The position numbers and the translations under genes are program-made. DNA of 64,000 nucleotides from G963556115 sp963675945. Lineage in GTDB: Bacteria; Planctomycetota; SZUA-567. This document shows, piece after piece, positions 8,267 through 17,818 of the stretch (the first letter of the stretch is position 1; every line of letters begins with the position of its first letter). Where the stretch lies: contig OY780932.1 in the NCBI GenBank assembly GCA_963675945.1, forward strand, positions 682,001 to 746,000, given 5' to 3'. The notes under the pieces are model-generated. The model saw nothing but the letters and a program-made list of their open reading frames with translations, was not told the DNA's origin and did no database searches.

Positions 8267-9508
8267 ATGAGTAAAGACCAACAACCAGAGACACCCCAAA
8301 GACGAGTCAACCCTTATGTAGAGGTAAAGGTTATCTGCCCGGTATGCGAGCAGGAAAGCACACAGGTATATGTCAAGAGCAAGCTCTATCAGCCTATTGA
8401 CATTGAAAAAGATCATCATGTGCTAACCTACAGATGGACTAATGAAGAGTTCTCAGCAATCAAGCCTGAGAACTTCTTTATCTGGCACTGCCCGCACTGC
8501 CATTTTTCCGATGAGAATCAGGTCTTCCGGGGCAATATTGATACGATCTGGAAGGGCAAGCTGGAGCTTATGAGCTTCAAACTTATCAAAGAATCTGAGA
8601 AGTCTGAGAGCCTTTTCTCCAAGATTGGTAAACAAGCCACCGCACTTTCAGAGATCCCAATATCCAACGGTGCAGCTATCCTCACCCATCTGCTTGCCTG
8701 TTATGTTCAAGAAGGTTTCCTCTCTCCTAATAACCGCATGCCGGGAAAGCTGGCAAAATTCTTCCTTCGCCTCGCCTGGCTTTACCGTGAGCGTAAAGCA
8801 CTCAACGCTACCTCTACAGATATCCCCGACGGTTATTTATCCCTTGAAGACTTCCTCAAAGTCCAGCAACAGAGCTGGGAAGGTCTCCCCATAACCGAAG
8901 AAGAGGCGATCAAGAAATCCATCGAACAGTATACTATTGTGCTGGATCATGCTGGCAAGGAGGACAATACCAAGAAGGAGATCACGCTGATGTTCCTCTT
9001 GCTCAACCTCAATCTCAAACTGGGTGAAATGGATACCGCCTTTACTTATGTCCGCAGTATTTTCTCAACCGCGATGAAGACCAGGCAGGCCTACAAAAAT
9101 ACCCTTGACAAAGGTATGCAGACAGGTAAGATCAGCACCCAGCAGATAGAGCAGTTCAAAGGCTTGATCACCTGGCTCAGCAACGTCATTGAAGAAGCCT
9201 CTGCCACCGGTGATGAGATAAATGAAGAGATCTTCTGGATTGAGTATGAACCAGCCCGAGATGCTGCGCTCAAGGTGGCGCCTATGCTACCGAAGAAGGT
9301 TCTGGAAGCGCTGCGTAAGGCCGAGTTCCATGAGATCACCTGCCGTAAGGTAGCCTCAATCTGTAAGCCGCCCAAGGGTGTCAAGGTACTACAATATCTG
9401 CCAACACTCGAAGAGTTGAAGGGCGCAGAAACAGAATCTGACTCTGCTGAAGGTGAACAAAATGAAGACACAGAAGCTCAAGGCGAACAGGATGCAGGAG
9501 AACAATAG
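8267..9508 (+). CDS. DUF2225 family protein
   Basis: A 413-aa cytoplasmic protein matching DUF2225 in layout. An N-terminal zinc-ribbon-like region with two Cys pairs (VICPVCEQ at about residues 24-29 and HCPHCHFSD around residue 72) is followed by a mostly helical, TPR-like part and an acidic Glu/Asp-rich end. DUF2225 proteins occur in Spirochaetes, Firmicutes and some other anaerobes; their function is not established. It lies about 100 bases after secG on the same strand and is followed by a strong terminator, so secG and this gene may form one transcript. Confidence 0.75.
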   Translation: MSKDQQPETPQRRVNPYVEVKVICPVCEQESTQVYVKSKLYQPIDIEKDHHVLTYRWTNEEFSAIKPENFFIWHCPHCHFSDENQVFRGNIDTIWKGKLELMSFKLIKESEKSESLFSKIGKQATALSEIPISNGAAILTHLLACYVQEGFLSPNNRMPGKLAKFFLRLAWLYRERKALNATSTDIPDGYLSLEDFLKVQQQSWEGLPITEEEAIKKSIEQYTIVLDHAGKEDNTKKEITLMFLLLNLNLKLGEMDTAFTYVRSIFSTAMKTRQAYKNTLDKGMQTGKISTQQIEQFKGLITWLSNVIEEASATGDEINEEIFWIEYEPARDAALKVAPMLPKKVLEALRKAEFHEITCRKVASICKPPKGVKVLQYLPTLEELKGAETESDSAEGEQNEDTEAQGEQDAGEQ

Positions 9509-9540
9509 AACTAACAAATATCCACATTATCTACCTGTCG

Positions 9541-9573
9541 GAGATTTTTAGAACTTCTAAAAATCTCATTTTT
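9541..9573 (+). terminator. Rho-independent terminator after the DUF2225 gene
   Basis: A long perfect inverted repeat (GAGATTTTTAGAA and its complement, one base between the arms) is followed by ATTTTTAT on the plus strand, 32 bases after the stop codon. Confidence 0.8.
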
Positions 9574-9653
9574 ATAGTAATATTTTATTAAACAATAATG
9601 AAGCATACATACTATGCGTCCAGACAACTCAACTATTTGAAGAAGGAATAAAC

Positions 9654-10541
9654 GTGTTTGACAAACCAATACACAGCATGACAGGATTCGGTGCAAGTTC
9701 ATTCACCCTAGACACCACCATGATCCGGTTTGAGATAAAATCGGTAAATAATCGCGGGCTCAAGATAAATGTCCGCAGCCGTCCCTCGTTGGGAACTTAT
9801 GAGAAGGAGCTCAGAGACCTCATCGGTACCAAGTTACACCGCGGATCTGTCGATATCAATATTTCGCTATGCCGCGAAGCAATTATTGAGAACACTCTGG
9901 AGATCGAATCTATTGCCACCAGTACCATCACCGCCATCAATAATATTGCTGCCAAGCTAGGTATCAAGCAGGATCTCAGCGCCAAGGATATACTCCTAAT
10001 ACCCGGCATCTTTGATAACCGCAATACTGACGGCATCAGCGAGGAAGAATGGAACTCAATTCTAAATTGCGCCCAGTTGGCACTCACAGAACTCATGGGT
10101 ATGCGCCAGACCGAGGGAGAGATTACCGCCCGCCGCCTGCTCGATTTGGTGGAGCCGGTAGAGACTTTCCGCAATGAAGCCATCAAGATCGCTCCAGCGG
10201 TAGTAGCGCGGCAGATGGAGCGCCTGAAGACCAGGTTGAATGAACTGGAGAGCATCCGCCCCTGTGACGAACAGGCTTTAGAGCGTGAGATTACCTTCTT
10301 TGCGGATAAAGTCGATATAAACGAGGAGATGGACAGGCTGAAGTCGCACCTCGGCCAATTCCGCAATACGCTTACTAAAGGTGGTGAGATAGGCAAACGT
10401 ATTGATTTTATCGCTCAGGAGATGCTTAGAGAGATAAATACTACAGCCAGCAAAGCCAACGACAAAGGGATCACCAGTTTTGCCGTAGAAGCGAAGATGG
10501 CGGTTGAAAAGATAAAAGAACAAGCGGCTAATCTGGAGTAA
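9654..10541 (+). CDS. yicC: YicC family endoribonuclease
   Basis: A 295-aa member of the YicC/YloC family. The N-terminal domain begins with the hallmark SMTGFGASSF and continues EIKSVNNRGLKINVR...LRDLI, RGSVDINIS. The C-terminal DUF1732 domain ends with FIAQEMLREINTTASKAND and AVEAKMAVEKIKEQAANLE. E. coli YicC has been characterised as a ribonuclease; substrate specificity here is unknown. GTG start at 9654 after AAGGAA. It is next to gmk, a gene order common in bacteria, with one small membrane-protein gene in between. Confidence 0.93.
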   Translation: MFDKPIHSMTGFGASSFTLDTTMIRFEIKSVNNRGLKINVRSRPSLGTYEKELRDLIGTKLHRGSVDINISLCREAIIENTLEIESIATSTITAINNIAAKLGIKQDLSAKDILLIPGIFDNRNTDGISEEEWNSILNCAQLALTELMGMRQTEGEITARRLLDLVEPVETFRNEAIKIAPAVVARQMERLKTRLNELESIRPCDEQALEREITFFADKVDINEEMDRLKSHLGQFRNTLTKGGEIGKRIDFIAQEMLREINTTASKANDKGITSFAVEAKMAVEKIKEQAANLE

Positions 10542-10546
10542 ACCCA

Positions 10547-10777
10547 ATGTTGCTGAGTATTATTATCTCCTTGTGTTTTATCCCCGGCCTAGTCTTCTTT
10601 TATTTTTGCTTTCTGATATCCCTGATATTTTTTTGTAATGGAGGTGTAAAGGAAGGCGCATTAGTGGAAGCATTTTTAAACAAGAAGAGGCAGGAGTTAT
10701 ACCGGGTTTTTGTTAAATTTTTTTTAGCAGGTACAATCTGCTGTTTACTCCCTATACTCTGGTTTTATTTTACCTAA
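10547..10777 (+). CDS. Small two-helix membrane protein
   Basis: A 76-aa ORF filling the gap between yicC and gmk. It has a hydrophobic N-terminal helix (about residues 2-30, rich in Phe/Leu/Ile), a short polar loop (KEGALVEAFLNKKRQELYR) and a second helix (about 52-74). A TGGAG overlapping the end of yicC lies 9 bases before the ATG, and the neighbours are 5 and 21 bases away, which supports translation in the operon. I recognise no family. In some bacteria an omega RNA polymerase subunit or DUF370 gene sits near this position, but this protein is neither. Confidence 0.6.
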   Translation: MLLSIIISLCFIPGLVFFYFCFLISLIFFCNGGVKEGALVEAFLNKKRQELYRVFVKFFLAGTICCLLPILWFYFT

Positions 10778-10798
10778 CCCTGCAGAAAGGAGCACAAA

Positions 10799-11446
10799 AT
10801 GACTAAGCGTGGCGTACTCGCAGTAATATCCGGGCCTGCTGGCAGCGGCAAGAGTACTATTGCCGAGAGCCTGATCGCTAATTCCGAGAATATTACCCGA
10901 GCTGTCACGGCAACCACGCGTACTCCTCGCGCCGGTGAGAAACACGGCATAGACTATATCTTCATGAGTAAGGAGGAGTTCAGTAACGATCTAGATGCCG
11001 GAAAATTTATTGAGTACAATGAGTTCAATAATAATTTCTACGGTACACCGCGTAGGGAACTGGACGAACTGATAGGCGAAGGCAAGACGGTTCTGCTGGT
11101 AATAGATGTCAACGGTGCAACAGCGATCAAAAAGGAATTTCCCACTGCAGTCACCATCTTTATCCTCCCCCCAACTGAGTCAAGCCTCAAAGAACGGCTG
11201 AGCGGACGGGGCACTGAGGACGCCACGGCGATCAAAGAACGGCTGGCCATTGCCAAATATGAGATCAAGAAGATCACCAACTACGATTATCTGGTAATAA
11301 ATGACAATATAGATGATGCCATAAAGGATACGGAAGCAATTCTCGGTATTGTCAGCAAGCATCTACTTAGAGGTGGAGAGCTAGAGATGTGGAAGGAAGG
11401 AAGATATGCCAATTGGCATGGGAATCATAGTAATCACCCGGCATAA
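10799..11446 (+). CDS. gmk: Guanylate kinase
   Basis: ATP-dependent phosphorylation of GMP to GDP. The P-loop is GPAGSGKST (about residues 11-19). The GMP-binding region TATTRTPRAGEKHGIDY is followed by FIEYNEFNNNFYGTPR, and the lid holds ERLSGRGTED. The 215 aa match the family, with about 15 extra C-terminal residues. AAAGGAG lies 8 bases before the ATG at 10799. It is in the yicC-gmk-aspartokinase row. Confidence 0.96.
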   Translation: MTKRGVLAVISGPAGSGKSTIAESLIANSENITRAVTATTRTPRAGEKHGIDYIFMSKEEFSNDLDAGKFIEYNEFNNNFYGTPRRELDELIGEGKTVLLVIDVNGATAIKKEFPTAVTIFILPPTESSLKERLSGRGTEDATAIKERLAIAKYEIKKITNYDYLVINDNIDDAIKDTEAILGIVSKHLLRGGELEMWKEGRYANWHGNHSNHPA

Positions 11447-11462
11447 TTTACTTATAATGCCG
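11437..11462 (+). terminator. Hairpin overlapping the gmk stop codon
   Basis: A 7-bp stem (CCGGCAT/ATGCCGG) with a 12-nt AT-rich loop spans the gmk stop. No U-run follows, so termination is uncertain. It may instead punctuate the gmk/aspartokinase boundary. Confidence 0.25.
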
Positions 11463-11508
11463 GAATAACGCTAACAGAGGTATATGAAGAAAGGATGGAG
11501 TATTTGTT

Positions 11509-12843
11509 ATGATAGTTATGAAGTTTGGGGGGACAAGTGTCGGCACTGCTGAGAGTATCCGTGAAACCTGCAGAATCATTACCGAGCGCAAAGATAAAAA
11601 ACCATTCGTCGTGGTCTCAGCCCACAACAGCCCAACCTGCCGCATGACAGATACGATTATCCGCTCCGGCAGCGAAGCCCTTGCCGGCAATGACAATCCG
11701 GAAGCGGTCATCAACCTCCAGCATCAGATTTGCACTGATCTGAATCTACCTATCACCCTGGTTGATGATCTGCTCAAGCGTTACTCTGATCTCCTTACCG
11801 GTATCAAGATGATCGGTGAACTCTCCGAGCGTACCTTTGATCTCTTGATGAGCTTTGGTGAACGCATGTCTCACCGGGTGGTAGCCGAGGTTATAAACCG
11901 AGAGTTTGACGCTGAGGCAGTGGCCATCTCCGCGATGGATCTCGGCCTACTTACCGACGCTAACTACGGCAGTGCCGAGCCTGATGAGCGTTCATACCCA
12001 CAGGTCAAGCAGAATGTCGAAGCCGTAGGCGATAAGATCATCATCACTACCGGATTTATGGGTCTCAGCCCGGAAGGTCATATCGCAACACTCGGACGTG
12101 GAGGTTCGGATTTCTCAGCCACAATCTTCGGCGCGGCGCTCAATGCTGAAGAGGTTCAGATTTGGACAGATGTCGACGGAGTCATGACCGCCGATCCAAA
12201 GGTTGCTCCAGGTGCAGAGACTATCCCTGAGCTCTCATTCCTTGAGGCTTCAGAGCTCTCCTGGTACGGCGCCAAGGTGCTGCATCCGGCAACCATGATT
12301 CCGGCGAAGAAGCACAATATTCCTGTGCGCGTACTCAATACCCACAAAGTCTCAGCTCCCGGTACACTTATTGTTTCAAACTTGAAGAGAACCGGTGCTG
12401 TCGCCAAGAGTATCGCCCACCACAAGCACATCAAGATGGTTACAATAACCTCTTCCCGAATGCTCGGCACCTATGGCTTTATGGCCAAAGTCTTCGAGGT
12501 ATTCTCGCAGAATAAGATTGATATTCATATGATCGCCACCTCCGAGATCTCTATCAGTCTGAGCACCCCTGCCGATGCCGATCTCACCGGGGTGGAAGAA
12601 CGCCTCAGCAAGTATGGCGATGTAATTATCGAAGATGAGAAGGCTATTGTCTGTATCGTCGGTGAAAATATGGCTGGTACTCCGGGGGTCGCAGCCAAGG
12701 TAACGAGCGCCATAGCTGAAGCAGGGATCAATATCCGTATGATATCCCAGGGCGCAAACGAAATCAATATCGCTCTGCTCATTGATGCAAAGGATGCTGA
12801 CAAGGCGGTATCACACCTGCACCAGGCTATATTTGAAAAATAA
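11509..12843 (+). CDS. Aspartate kinase (monofunctional)
   Basis: First step of the aspartate pathway to lysine, threonine and methionine. The 444 aa comprise an amino-acid kinase domain with the signature MKFGGTSVG at the N terminus, SFGERMSHR, TLGRGGSDFSAT and WTDVDGVMTADP. Two C-terminal ACT domains (about residues 300-444) carry the allosteric site. The domain layout suggests feedback control by lysine and/or threonine, but the effector cannot be read from sequence. There is no homoserine dehydrogenase fusion. AAGGATGGAG precedes the ATG at 11509. Confidence 0.95.
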   Translation: MIVMKFGGTSVGTAESIRETCRIITERKDKKPFVVVSAHNSPTCRMTDTIIRSGSEALAGNDNPEAVINLQHQICTDLNLPITLVDDLLKRYSDLLTGIKMIGELSERTFDLLMSFGERMSHRVVAEVINREFDAEAVAISAMDLGLLTDANYGSAEPDERSYPQVKQNVEAVGDKIIITTGFMGLSPEGHIATLGRGGSDFSATIFGAALNAEEVQIWTDVDGVMTADPKVAPGAETIPELSFLEASELSWYGAKVLHPATMIPAKKHNIPVRVLNTHKVSAPGTLIVSNLKRTGAVAKSIAHHKHIKMVTITSSRMLGTYGFMAKVFEVFSQNKIDIHMIATSEISISLSTPADADLTGVEERLSKYGDVIIEDEKAIVCIVGENMAGTPGVAAKVTSAIAEAGINIRMISQGANEINIALLIDAKDADKAVSHLHQAIFEK

Positions 12844-12864
12844 TCAAACAACAAAGGGGAGAGG

Positions 12865-13611
12865 ATGTACACCGCTATCATCTCGGATATTCACAGTAAT
12901 TTAGAAGCACTCAATGCCGTACTTCAAGATATCAGAGCCTCCAAGGCGGATAGAATTATCTGCCTTGGAGACTGCATCGGTTACGGCCCCAACCCTCGTG
13001 AATGTCTCAAACTCCTCCGAAACAACTGTGACATTATCCTAATGGGCAACCACGAGCAAGCAATCCTGCAGGGTCCGGCTAATTTTACCCCGCTCGCGGC
13101 CAAGGCTCTAGACTGGACTGCCTCTAGGCTGAACGCCCCGGATATTCTCGCCTACCTCTCAAACCTCCCCGATCACTACCTTGAAGGGAGGGTCTGTTAT
13201 GTACACGGGAGCATTCGCGATCCTATCAACGAGTATGTCAGAGAGGCGGACAGCCCCTGGATGTTCTACCAATTGGTCAATACCCTGCGCAATGACTTTG
13301 TCAATATTGATCACTGCTTTGTCGGGCATAACCACCGTACCTTTCTCGGCACCGAGATGGGATATATATTCCCACATGATGACGGTCCGCAGCCAAGGAT
13401 GGACTTCAACCTTACCGGGCAGAAAGCCTATATCTCCACCGGCTCTGTCGGTCAACCCCGTGACGGTGATAACCGCGCCGCTTGGGTACTATTCGACGGT
13501 GAATCTATCGAATACCGACGTGTAGCCTATGACTGGCAAGAGACCGCCAATAAAATTCTGAACTCCACCCTGCCGAAATTTCTTGCCGAACGCCTTGAAT
13601 ACGGCGACTGA
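12865..13611 (+). CDS. Metallophosphoesterase (YfcE/phosphodiesterase-like)
   Basis: A 248-aa calcineurin-like phosphoesterase with the full set of metal motifs: ISDIHSN (D-x-H), LGDCIGYGP (G-D), MGNHE (G-N-H), YVHGS and VGHNH. The type is close to bacterial metallophosphatases with a short cap, probably a di-metal enzyme acting on phosphodiesters or phosphomonoesters; the substrate is unknown. It starts 21 bases after the aspartokinase stop with AGGGGAGAGG as a strong ribosome-binding site, so it is likely cotranscribed. Confidence 0.88.
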   Translation: MYTAIISDIHSNLEALNAVLQDIRASKADRIICLGDCIGYGPNPRECLKLLRNNCDIILMGNHEQAILQGPANFTPLAAKALDWTASRLNAPDILAYLSNLPDHYLEGRVCYVHGSIRDPINEYVREADSPWMFYQLVNTLRNDFVNIDHCFVGHNHRTFLGTEMGYIFPHDDGPQPRMDFNLTGQKAYISTGSVGQPRDGDNRAAWVLFDGESIEYRRVAYDWQETANKILNSTLPKFLAERLEYGD

Positions 13612-13616
13612 ATATA

Positions 13617-13650
13617 CCTTTAGCCCGGTTTCTACCCACCCGGGCAAAGG
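13617..13650 (+). terminator. GC-rich hairpin after the phosphoesterase gene
   Basis: The stem is CCTTT plus GCCCGG pairing with CCGGGC plus AAAGG, with one bulged A and a 10-11 nt loop, six bases after the stop. There is no U-run, so it may be a Rho-independent-like or processing hairpin. Confidence 0.45.
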
Positions 13651-13758
13651 TTACATACCGGTAATTGCACTAGCCTCAACCTCACTGCCCCCCCCTATAA
13701 CCATAGCGCTTTACGCCCCACCCGTTTTGTAAACCGGTTCATGAGTTGGAATTACCCT

Positions 13759-13786
13759 TTGCTAAAAACCTGACAATCCATATAAT
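13759..13786 (+). promoter_or_regulatory. Probable sigma-70-type promoter for rseP
   Basis: TTGCTA (13759-13764), a 16-base spacer and a perfect TATAAT (13781-13786) lie about 73 bases upstream of the rseP start and after the preceding hairpin. Confidence 0.5.
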
Positions 13787-13858
13787 ATCTTCTGTGTTTT
13801 TAAGATAACACTAATTACTAAACTAATATTAAATTAAAATAACCAGGAGAAACTATAA

Positions 13859-15952
13859 ATGTCAGAAATATTCAACTCCTTATGGAGTATACCCGTTGTT
13901 ATTTTTGCCTTTGCAATTCTAATTTTCATCCACGAACTCGGCCACTTTTTTGCTGCCATACTAGTCGGCGTAAGACCCGAGAGGTTCTTTATCGGTTTTG
14001 ATATCTACGGCCTCTGCATCTCCAAAGAATACAAAGGCTGCGTCTACGGCATCGGCATTCTGCCACTCGGCGGTTATTGCAAACTCACCGGACAATCCGA
14101 CGACCCCCGAGAGCAAAAACGCAATGCCGCCCAAGGTTACAAGAATTATGACTACAATGCCAAACCCCTCTGGGCACGGGCGTTGATAGTCAGCGGCGGC
14201 GTAATTATGAATATGGTCTTCGGTTTCCTGCTCCTGATGTATGGCTATATGCAGGGAGTGCCAACCAGCCCCGCAGTTGCTGGTATTGTGCTGGAGAATA
14301 CCCCGGCCGCCAGAGCCGATATCCACTCTGGAGACAAAATTCTACAGATCAATGGCGTAGATATGCCGGATTTCACCAAGGTCAAGGAGACGCTGGTAAT
14401 GAATCCGGGCGAGGTCTTCGATCTCAAGATTGACCGCGGCGGTGAGATCATCCACCGTCGGGTAATGGGCAACAAAGGTCCCGACGGCTTGAATCAGATC
14501 GGCCTGATGCCGGCAATCAATACCACGGTAAGTGTAGATATTGCCGAACTCCCTTTCAATTATCAGCAGTATGCCGACAAGTTCCAGGACAACGACCAGA
14601 TCACGCGAATAAATGGTGAAGAACTAAATCCTTTGCTTACAAGTGGCTACAAGATTTATGATATAGTCGAGAAAAACCCGGGGAAGGCTGTCGAGCTGGA
14701 ACTCAAGCGTGATGACCAAGATCTCACCCTCAATCTGCCTGTCCTCGCGACCGGTACTTACGACTTCGGTTACCGAATAGCGATAAATATCAATAATGTC
14801 ATAGCAGATTCACCCGCCGACCGCGCCGGACTGCAAGCCGGTGATATCATAACCTCGATTGAGGTCGGAGGTGAGGACTACCCCTTGCTAAGTTCTTCAA
14901 GCTTTATCAAAGCTGTAGCCTCACAAGCCTTCCTCCCCGTAAAAGTCGGCTACACCCGTAACGACAAAGAGTATTCCGCCAATATCACGCCCGTATTTAT
15001 GGGCTGGGACACCAGTATCAGCCGGGAGGCAGACAGCCTGCTCGGAGTAGGAGTCGACGGTCAGCAGGTCACCAAGGTACTGCTGCAAGACTCACCACTC
15101 CAAGAGGGTGACATCATCACCAGCATCAATGGTAAAAAGGTTTCTGAAACAAAGGGGGTAAAAGAGCTTGTTGCTTTGGAATCAACCGCTCCCCTTATTG
15201 TCAACACCACCAGAAGGCAAGGTATTGAAATCAAGCCCGCGATATCACTGGACACTGCCACCGCCCAGATAGGCATAATTATGTCCCCTCTGCCCAAGGT
15301 ACAACGCGTAATCAAGGATAGTCCAGCAAGCAAGTTCCTTACTCCGGGTTCGACCATCACCAGTATTGTCCTCAGCCCGGATCTGAGCCAGACCGCGGTA
15401 AGTTGGTTGGACAGAACCGATAACCAGCCTAAAACCGAGATTTTCTCGACTCCCAGAGCCAAACTTCAAGACCAGGTAACAGCCGATATCGCCGGCTATC
15501 TACCCTTCGGCCTGAATATCGCCAGCGTCAAACAACCGGTGAAGAGTATCAGCAAAGCCGCAGCCTTGGCCGCAGCCAAATCAATCGACATGTCCAAGAC
15601 AATATACCAGTTGCTCCACCGCCTGATCGTACATGATATCTCTACCGATGCCATCTCCGGACCTATCGGCATACTCCGTATAATGAAGAGTGCGGCTGAA
15701 GGTAACGACGGATTCATGAAGATCATCTCACTACTGGCGTTACTCAGCATAAACCTGGCAGTGGTCAATCTCCTGCCCTTCCCTGTCCTCGACGGAGGAC
15801 ATCTGGTCTTTATTATCTATGAATGGATCACCCGCAGACCACCGAGCGACCGAATAAAAATTGCTTCCCAGTATTTTGGAGCAATCTGTCTCTTCTCACT
15901 GATGATCTACGTTACCTTCAATGATGTCTTCAAATGGATCGCTGGCTCGTAG
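13859..15952 (+). CDS. rseP: RseP-type site-2 protease with extra PDZ repeats
   Basis: An inner-membrane M50 metalloprotease that cuts anti-sigma factors or signal-peptide remnants within the membrane. The zinc site HELGH is at residues 25-29 in the first helix and the third ligand motif PFPVLDGGH is near residue 640. Between the catalytic helices lies an unusually long periplasmic part. I count at least four PDZ-like modules (around residues 137-210, 225-295, 305-380 and 385-460) and a degenerate fifth, against two in E. coli RseP. The 697 aa compare with about 450 usually. AGGAGAA precedes the ATG at 13859. Usual neighbours such as dxr, uppS and cdsA are not adjacent. Confidence 0.93.
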   Translation: MSEIFNSLWSIPVVIFAFAILIFIHELGHFFAAILVGVRPERFFIGFDIYGLCISKEYKGCVYGIGILPLGGYCKLTGQSDDPREQKRNAAQGYKNYDYNAKPLWARALIVSGGVIMNMVFGFLLLMYGYMQGVPTSPAVAGIVLENTPAARADIHSGDKILQINGVDMPDFTKVKETLVMNPGEVFDLKIDRGGEIIHRRVMGNKGPDGLNQIGLMPAINTTVSVDIAELPFNYQQYADKFQDNDQITRINGEELNPLLTSGYKIYDIVEKNPGKAVELELKRDDQDLTLNLPVLATGTYDFGYRIAININNVIADSPADRAGLQAGDIITSIEVGGEDYPLLSSSSFIKAVASQAFLPVKVGYTRNDKEYSANITPVFMGWDTSISREADSLLGVGVDGQQVTKVLLQDSPLQEGDIITSINGKKVSETKGVKELVALESTAPLIVNTTRRQGIEIKPAISLDTATAQIGIIMSPLPKVQRVIKDSPASKFLTPGSTITSIVLSPDLSQTAVSWLDRTDNQPKTEIFSTPRAKLQDQVTADIAGYLPFGLNIASVKQPVKSISKAAALAAAKSIDMSKTIYQLLHRLIVHDISTDAISGPIGILRIMKSAAEGNDGFMKIISLLALLSINLAVVNLLPFPVLDGGHLVFIIYEWITRRPPSDRIKIASQYFGAICLFSLMIYVTFNDVFKWIAGS

Positions 15953-15959
15953 TGCCGGA

Positions 15960-16829
15960 ATGACAGAGCGCAGACTCATTATCAATGCTGACGACCTCGG
16001 ACTCACCCCAGAGGTGAGTCTGGGGATAGAGCAGAGCTTCCAAACCGGAGTTGTCAGTTCAGCCAGCCTGATGGCCAATATGCCCGGATTCGACGCCGGA
16101 GTACAGGTTGCCCTGCGCAACCCGGGGCTGGGTATCGGGGTACATCTCAATCTGATCCGCGGCCTACCGCTGAGTACCGAAGACACCGTTTTGCCACTGC
16201 TCAACCCTGGCGGCAAATTTATCGATAATATCTTTCATATCGGTCAACGGAGTGCCAACCCGGACTACCAAATAGCTGCTGAGATTGAATACCGGGCTCA
16301 GATTGAACGGATTCTAGACAGTGGAGTCAGACCGGATCATCTGGATTTTGAGAAGCATCACGGCATCTGGCAAGATCTCTATACTATCGGTATTCGTCTT
16401 GCCAAAGAGTACAAGCTAGCTATCCGCTGCTACCACGAACCCTTATTCTGGGTCATGGAGAATCTCCCCTTTGCCGGCTACCGCAATCTCTGGCGCTCAC
16501 TCCATCTTCGAATCTATAACACATTGTTTCACCGTAAGTTAGACGGAGTAATGCCTGACTTCTTCTTCGGGCAGACCCATATCGGCAGAATAGATAAATC
16601 CTACCTGCTGGCTCTGTTCTCAAACCTCCCGCCCGGAACATCAGAGCTCATGACCCATCCGGGATTTATCATCCCCAAACCCCAACTCACTTCAGAACTC
16701 GGCACCTCCTGGATAACCGAATCGCGCCAGGCCGAGCTTGAAGCCTTGACCGATCCTGCAGTTAAGGACGCACTCACGGCTTCTAAGATAAAACTTACAA
16801 CCTTCAAAGAAGGTTTGCTTGTAAAATAA
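15960..16829 (+). CDS. ChbG/YdjC-family carbohydrate deacetylase
   Basis: A YdjC/ChbG/HpnK-type (beta/alpha) deacetylase of about 289 aa. It has the N-terminal metal/catalytic motif NADDLGLTPEVS, then IGVHLNL and DHLDFEKHHG (the His pair of the metal site), and a C-terminal HPGF. Family members remove acetyl groups from chito-oligosaccharides or act in hopanoid side-chain synthesis; the substrate here is open. In-frame ATGs at 15921 and 15924 would overlap rseP by 32 bases. I prefer the ATG at 15960, right after the rseP stop, because the conserved region starts there. It is probably translated from the rseP transcript. Confidence 0.85.
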   Translation: MTERRLIINADDLGLTPEVSLGIEQSFQTGVVSSASLMANMPGFDAGVQVALRNPGLGIGVHLNLIRGLPLSTEDTVLPLLNPGGKFIDNIFHIGQRSANPDYQIAAEIEYRAQIERILDSGVRPDHLDFEKHHGIWQDLYTIGIRLAKEYKLAIRCYHEPLFWVMENLPFAGYRNLWRSLHLRIYNTLFHRKLDGVMPDFFFGQTHIGRIDKSYLLALFSNLPPGTSELMTHPGFIIPKPQLTSELGTSWITESRQAELEALTDPAVKDALTASKIKLTTFKEGLLVK

Positions 16830-16965
16830 AACATATTATAATGAAGGAACAAATATATTTTTCGCATGCAAACACTGTATACGATTACACGCGCGAGCGG
16901 CACAGAAGCGCCTCTAACGATATTTTAAAATATAATACCATATTATTAACAATAAGGAGACACCA

Positions 16966-17667
16966 ATGGGAATGTATGCCCTCTTCGATCCGCTATATCT
17001 GCTGATCATGATACCGACAATCCTCCTCTCACTCTGGGCGCAGATGCGCGTCAAAGGCGCCTATAACAAGTGGAGCAAGGTCGCCACCCGCCGCGGCATG
17101 AGCGGCGCGGAAGCGGCCAGAGACATGCTCCAGCGTAAAGGCATCAATGATGTCAGGATAGAGATGGTACAGGGCTGGCTCAGCGACCACTATGATCCAA
17201 CCAGCAAGACCCTCCGCCTCTCACCAGAAGTCTACCGCAGCAGCAGTGTCGCCTCGGTCGGCATCGCCTGCCATGAAGCCGGCCACGCTCTGCAGCATGC
17301 TCAGCATTACGCATTACTCGGCCTGCGTAGTTTGCTCGTTCCTGCCGCAACTATCGGCAGCCGCCTCTCCTGGATTGTCATTATGGCCGGTCTAATATTC
17401 CATTTATTCGGTCTAGCCAAGATCGGGGTTATCCTCTTCGGCTTTGTCGTCCTCTTCCAACTCATAACCCTGCCGGTAGAGATCAACGCTTCCGCACGCG
17501 CCAAAGAGGCTCTCGCTTTCAATGGCGTACTGAGTGACTCCCGCGAGATCGAAGGCGTCAATGACGTCCTCAATGCCGCCGCCATGACCTATGTCGCTGC
17601 AACTATCGCCGCGCTGGGGCAGATGCTCTACTTTGCCCTGCGGATCTTCGGCGGCAACCGTAACTAA
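16966..17667 (+). CDS. YugP-type membrane zinc metallopeptidase
   Basis: A 233-aa integral membrane protein of the Zn_peptidase_2 (YugP) family. An N-terminal membrane helix is followed by a cytoplasmic part with RGMSGAEAARDML and DHYDP...LRLSPEVY. The zinc motif HEAGHALQH is near residue 103 and three further hydrophobic helices follow. INASARAKEAL near residue 180 is typical of the family. The biological substrate is unknown. ATAAGGAGA precedes the ATG. The gene stands alone between the deacetylase and EndoQ genes. Confidence 0.92.
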   Translation: MGMYALFDPLYLLIMIPTILLSLWAQMRVKGAYNKWSKVATRRGMSGAEAARDMLQRKGINDVRIEMVQGWLSDHYDPTSKTLRLSPEVYRSSSVASVGIACHEAGHALQHAQHYALLGLRSLLVPAATIGSRLSWIVIMAGLIFHLFGLAKIGVILFGFVVLFQLITLPVEINASARAKEALAFNGVLSDSREIEGVNDVLNAAAMTYVAATIAALGQMLYFALRIFGGNRN

Positions 17668-17818
17668 AACAAGTGGTTATCAGCCGGAAATAGCCCTTAT
17701 CCCAAAAAGGCCTGGTATTTTACTCGTAACGACAAAATTAATCCGTATAATATTAGCTTAATCCAAGTATTTATTCTAATAATTATACGACCTAAATCTT
17801 AGAGGAGTCCGTACCGCG

